NCBI GenBank assembly: GCA_024699575.1
Contig: JAILPF010000035.1
Coordinates: 1 to 8,216 of the forward strand
DNA from: Acetatifactor sp.
GTDB lineage: Bacteria; Bacillota; Clostridia; Lachnospirales; Lachnospiraceae
Direction of reading: 5' to 3'
DNA: 8,216 nt
Each line of letters starts with the position of its first letter. Within the stretch, counting starts at the first letter, position 1. Below are positions 5,918-8,216 of the stretch, in pieces. A model generated the notes under the pieces. It had not been told where the DNA came from and searched no databases. It was given only the letters and a program-made list of their open reading frames with translations. Made by a program: the position numbers and the translations under genes.

Positions 5918-5946
5918 ATTATAGGATAACACAAACACACTGAAAA
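5918..5946 (-). promoter_or_regulatory. Sigma-A-like promoter for the small acidic protein and rlmD
   Basis: On the minus strand, TTTTCA (5941-5946, 4/6) and a perfect TATAAT (5918-5923) are separated by exactly 17 bp. Both lie in the 73-bp gap after the helicase stop. Transcription would begin near 5910, about 35 nt before the ATG of the 84-aa protein, with AGGAAGG in the leader. No terminator follows the helicase gene in this gap, so readthrough from it is also possible. Confidence 0.6.
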
Positions 5947-5948
5947 TA

Positions 5949-8216
5949 CTACACTCTTTTTAATTTAGCAAAAGATGCATACATGATTTTCTGCCCGGCC
6001 TGTTCAAAGAAAACAGTCACTTTATAATCCCGCGGCTCTCTGGTGATTTCTTTAACAACACCCTCACCATATTTCAGATGGCGTACTCTGTCACCAACGT
6101 TGTACTCCAGTTCTCCTGTCTGTGTCATAGCAGCTCCTTTGGTAATTCCCGCCAGCTGGTTTAAACTGCCAATTCCCTGGGCGATAAAAGGTTTGTCCGC
6201 TTTCGCAGTCACCTTAGGCTTCAAAACTGCCTTCGGTCTGAAATCAGTTATGCTGTCAAAAGGATTTTCTATGTCCAGCTTGCGTTTGGATACCGGAACA
6301 GTATTATCCATAAGTTCTGACGGAATTTCCCTGACAAATCTGCTGACCGGATTATACTGCACTTCTCCACGAAGCATTCGTGATTTTGCATAGGTCAACG
6401 TAAGATCATCCTTTGCACGGGTGATTCCCACATATGCCAACCGTCTCTCTTCCTCAATCTCGCCGGGGTCGTCCGATACAATTGTCATATAACTCGGGAA
6501 CAGTCCATCCTCCATGCCGGCAAGATACACATTGGGAAATTCCAATCCTTTTGCGGAATGGAGCGTCATCAAAAGTACCCTGTTGTCCCCCTCGTCCACT
6601 TTATCTATATCAGCGACCAATGCAATCTCTTCCAGGAACTCTGAAAGCGTCGGATTATCATGCGTCTCTGCAAAGCTTGCCGCCTTAGCAATCAATTCAT
6701 CCACGTTGGCTATTTTATCTTCCGCAGTCTCATCGTCCAGTTCATTCAAGTACTTCACGTACTCTGTTTTCTCTACAACTGCTTTCACCAAATCAGGCAA
6801 CGCGTATGTAGATAACCCACTACGAAATACTTGTATCATATTTGCAAAACCGTTCAGCTTTGTAACAGATTTTCCAAGAGACATAATATCCTCTGCGTGG
6901 CAGAGTGCATCATAGAGAGAAAAATCTCTCATCTGTGCATAGTCTGCCAGTTTTTCAACAGTTGTTGCACCGATTCCTCTCTTTGGCACATTAATAATAC
7001 GGCGAAGTGCCACCTCATCGCTTCCGTTGTCAATGGTCTTCAGATAGGCCAGAATATCCTTTACTTCTGCTCTCGCATAGAAGTTGATTCCACCAACCAC
7101 ATTATAAGGCATCCCGCTCATAATCATCTGTTCTTCCAGCAGACGGGATTGGGCATTGGTACGATACAGAACCGCGCAATCTCCGTAGCTTGCACCTTCA
7201 CTTCTCACCTTATGTCCAATATCAGAGACAATATATTCCGCTTCCTCATATGCATTATCAAACTGACGAAGATGAATGCGGTTTCCCTCTCCTTTATCCG
7301 TCCACAAAGCCTTGTCCTTACGTCCGACATTATTACTGATAACAGCGTTTGCCGCATCCAGAATACGCTGTGTCGAACGATAATTCTGCTCCAGCTTAAT
7401 CACCTTTGCATCCGGATAAACCTTTTCATAATCCAGTATATTTCGTATATTGGCACCTCTGAATTTATAGATGGACTGATCGTCATCACCAACCACGCAC
7501 AGATTTCTGTATTTGTCCGCCAAAAGTCGAATCAATTCAAATTGAGCGGTATTGGTATCCTGATACTCATCCACCATAATGTAACGAAAACGTTCCTGAT
7601 AAGACTGAAGCACTTCCGGACAGGTCTTAAACAACTCAACTGTCTTCACAATAATATCGTCAAAGTCAAGTGCATTACTCTTTTTCAGTGTCTCCTGATA
7701 TTCCTTATATACTCTTGCTATGACACTCTTCCTCATATCTCCGACTGCCTGTAGAGCGTATGACTGTACATCCACAAGTTCATCCTTTGCCGAAGAGATT
7801 GCGCTCATCAATGAACGTTCTTTATGTATTTTAGTGTCAATATCCAGCTGTTTACAGATTCGCTTAATCACAGTTTTTTGATCATCAGTATCATAAATGG
7901 AAAAACTGTTGTCATACCCAAGTCTGTCTATATGTCTGCGCAGAATTCTCATGCATGCGGAATGAAAAGTACTTACCCAAATCTGGTCTGCTCCAAATCC
8001 CACAATATTATCAACCCTGTCCCGCATTTCTCCGGCCGCCTTATTGGTAAATGTAATTGCCAGAATATTCCACGGATTCACGCCGCATTCTTCGATTAAG
8101 TATGCGATTCTATGTGTTAAAACTCTGGTTTTCCCACTTCCTGCACCTGCCAATAACAAAAGCGGACCTTCCGTATACTGAACCGCTTCCTTCTGCTCTC
8201 TGTTTAATGTATCGTA
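5949..8216 (-). CDS. pcrA: ATP-dependent DNA helicase, UvrD/PcrA type; start lies outside the window
   Basis: This superfamily 1A 3'-5' helicase acts in DNA repair, replication restart and transcription-coupled repair. The frame stays open to the window edge, so 755 residues are visible and I infer that only a handful of N-terminal ones are missing. The first visible residues include LNREQKEAV, the Q-motif. Counting from the first visible residue: Walker A AGAGSGKT (23-30), ITFTNKAAGEM (54-64), DEYQDTN (216-222), GDDDQSIYKFRGA (243-255), NYRST (278-282), LLMTLHSAKGLEF (548-560) and ERRLAYVGITRAKDDL (590-605). A linker follows, then a C-terminal Tudor-like domain (about 703-755, NVGDRVRHLKYGEGVV) that in PcrA/UvrD contacts RNA polymerase. 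The in-frame TTG at 8157-8159 is not the start, because the Q-motif lies upstream of it. Whether to name it pcrA or uvrD is convention; PcrA is usual in Firmicutes. Confidence 0.95.
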   Translation of the reverse strand, partial: YDTLNREQKEAVQYTEGPLLLLAGAGSGKTRVLTHRIAYLIEECGVNPWNILAITFTNKAAGEMRDRVDNIVGFGADQIWVSTFHSACMRILRRHIDRLGYDNSFSIYDTDDQKTVIKRICKQLDIDTKIHKERSLMSAISSAKDELVDVQSYALQAVGDMRKSVIARVYKEYQETLKKSNALDFDDIIVKTVELFKTCPEVLQSYQERFRYIMVDEYQDTNTAQFELIRLLADKYRNLCVVGDDDQSIYKFRGANIRNILDYEKVYPDAKVIKLEQNYRSTQRILDAANAVISNNVGRKDKALWTDKGEGNRIHLRQFDNAYEEAEYIVSDIGHKVRSEGASYGDCAVLYRTNAQSRLLEEQMIMSGMPYNVVGGINFYARAEVKDILAYLKTIDNGSDEVALRRIINVPKRGIGATTVEKLADYAQMRDFSLYDALCHAEDIMSLGKSVTKLNGFANMIQVFRSGLSTYALPDLVKAVVEKTEYVKYLNELDDETAEDKIANVDELIAKAASFAETHDNPTLSEFLEEIALVADIDKVDEGDNRVLLMTLHSAKGLEFPNVYLAGMEDGLFPSYMTIVSDDPGEIEEERRLAYVGITRAKDDLTLTYAKSRMLRGEVQYNPVSRFVREIPSELMDNTVPVSKRKLDIENPFDSITDFRPKAVLKPKVTAKADKPFIAQGIGSLNQLAGITKGAAMTQTGELEYNVGDRVRHLKYGEGVVKEITREPRDYKVTVFFEQAGQKIMYASFAKLKRV

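Noticed and set aside
6831..7754. A 307-codon plus-strand open frame opposite the helicase
   Set aside because: It is antisense to the conserved helicase core, and its biased composition (many Cys, His, Ile, Ser) and lack of domains mark it as a shadow frame.
1..8216. Search for CRISPR repeats, insertion sequence ends, phage, toxin-antitoxin or defence genes
   Set aside because: I saw no regularly spaced repeats, terminal inverted repeats, transposase or integrase motifs, or defence-type domains on either strand. The window is fully accounted for by minus-strand housekeeping genes and short gaps.

Overview
The window looks like chromosomal housekeeping DNA from a low-to-mid GC Firmicute, most probably a clostridium of the Lachnospiraceae. 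The grounds are strong AGGAGG-type ribosome binding sites, a DUF5688 protein (a family I know mainly from Lachnospiraceae), an EF-P with the Bacillus-type loop carrying Lys32, and a YqeG phosphatase next to aroE as in Bacillus. Every gene I can support lies on the minus strand, so the reading order runs from high to low coordinates. I assign no species.

In transcription order: (1) a UvrD/PcrA-type DNA helicase enters cut at the right edge and ends at 5949. (2) After a 73-bp gap with a good sigma-A-like promoter comes an 84-aa membrane-anchored protein with a very acidic tail, then rlmD/rlmCD, a 23S rRNA m5U methyltransferase. (3) A compact run follows: yqeG (HAD phosphatase), aroE, aroK, aroQ and efp. 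The first four are separated by 1 nt, an 8-nt overlap and 19 nt, which suggests one transcript with coupled translation. efp follows after 67 bp with a possible promoter of its own, and a strong intrinsic terminator closes the unit at about 1108-1150. (4) A separate DUF5688 gene of unknown function lies beyond the terminator. (5) The left edge cuts through the 5' half of a tRNA-Arg, with its promoter region in the 94-bp gap.

AroQ, AroE and AroK catalyse the third to fifth steps of the shikimate pathway (dehydroquinate to shikimate 3-phosphate). EF-P and RlmD both serve the ribosome, and the helicase serves DNA repair and replication. The order resembles two Bacillus subtilis neighbourhoods joined together: yqeG-yqeH-aroE, and aroQ(yqhS)-yqhT-efp, here without yqeH and without the aminopeptidase yqhT.

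I found no mobile element, CRISPR array, phage gene, toxin-antitoxin pair or defence system. The least explained items are the small acidic membrane protein, the DUF5688 gene, and a 12-bp palindrome in front of rlmD. No stretch over 300 bp lacks a gene.
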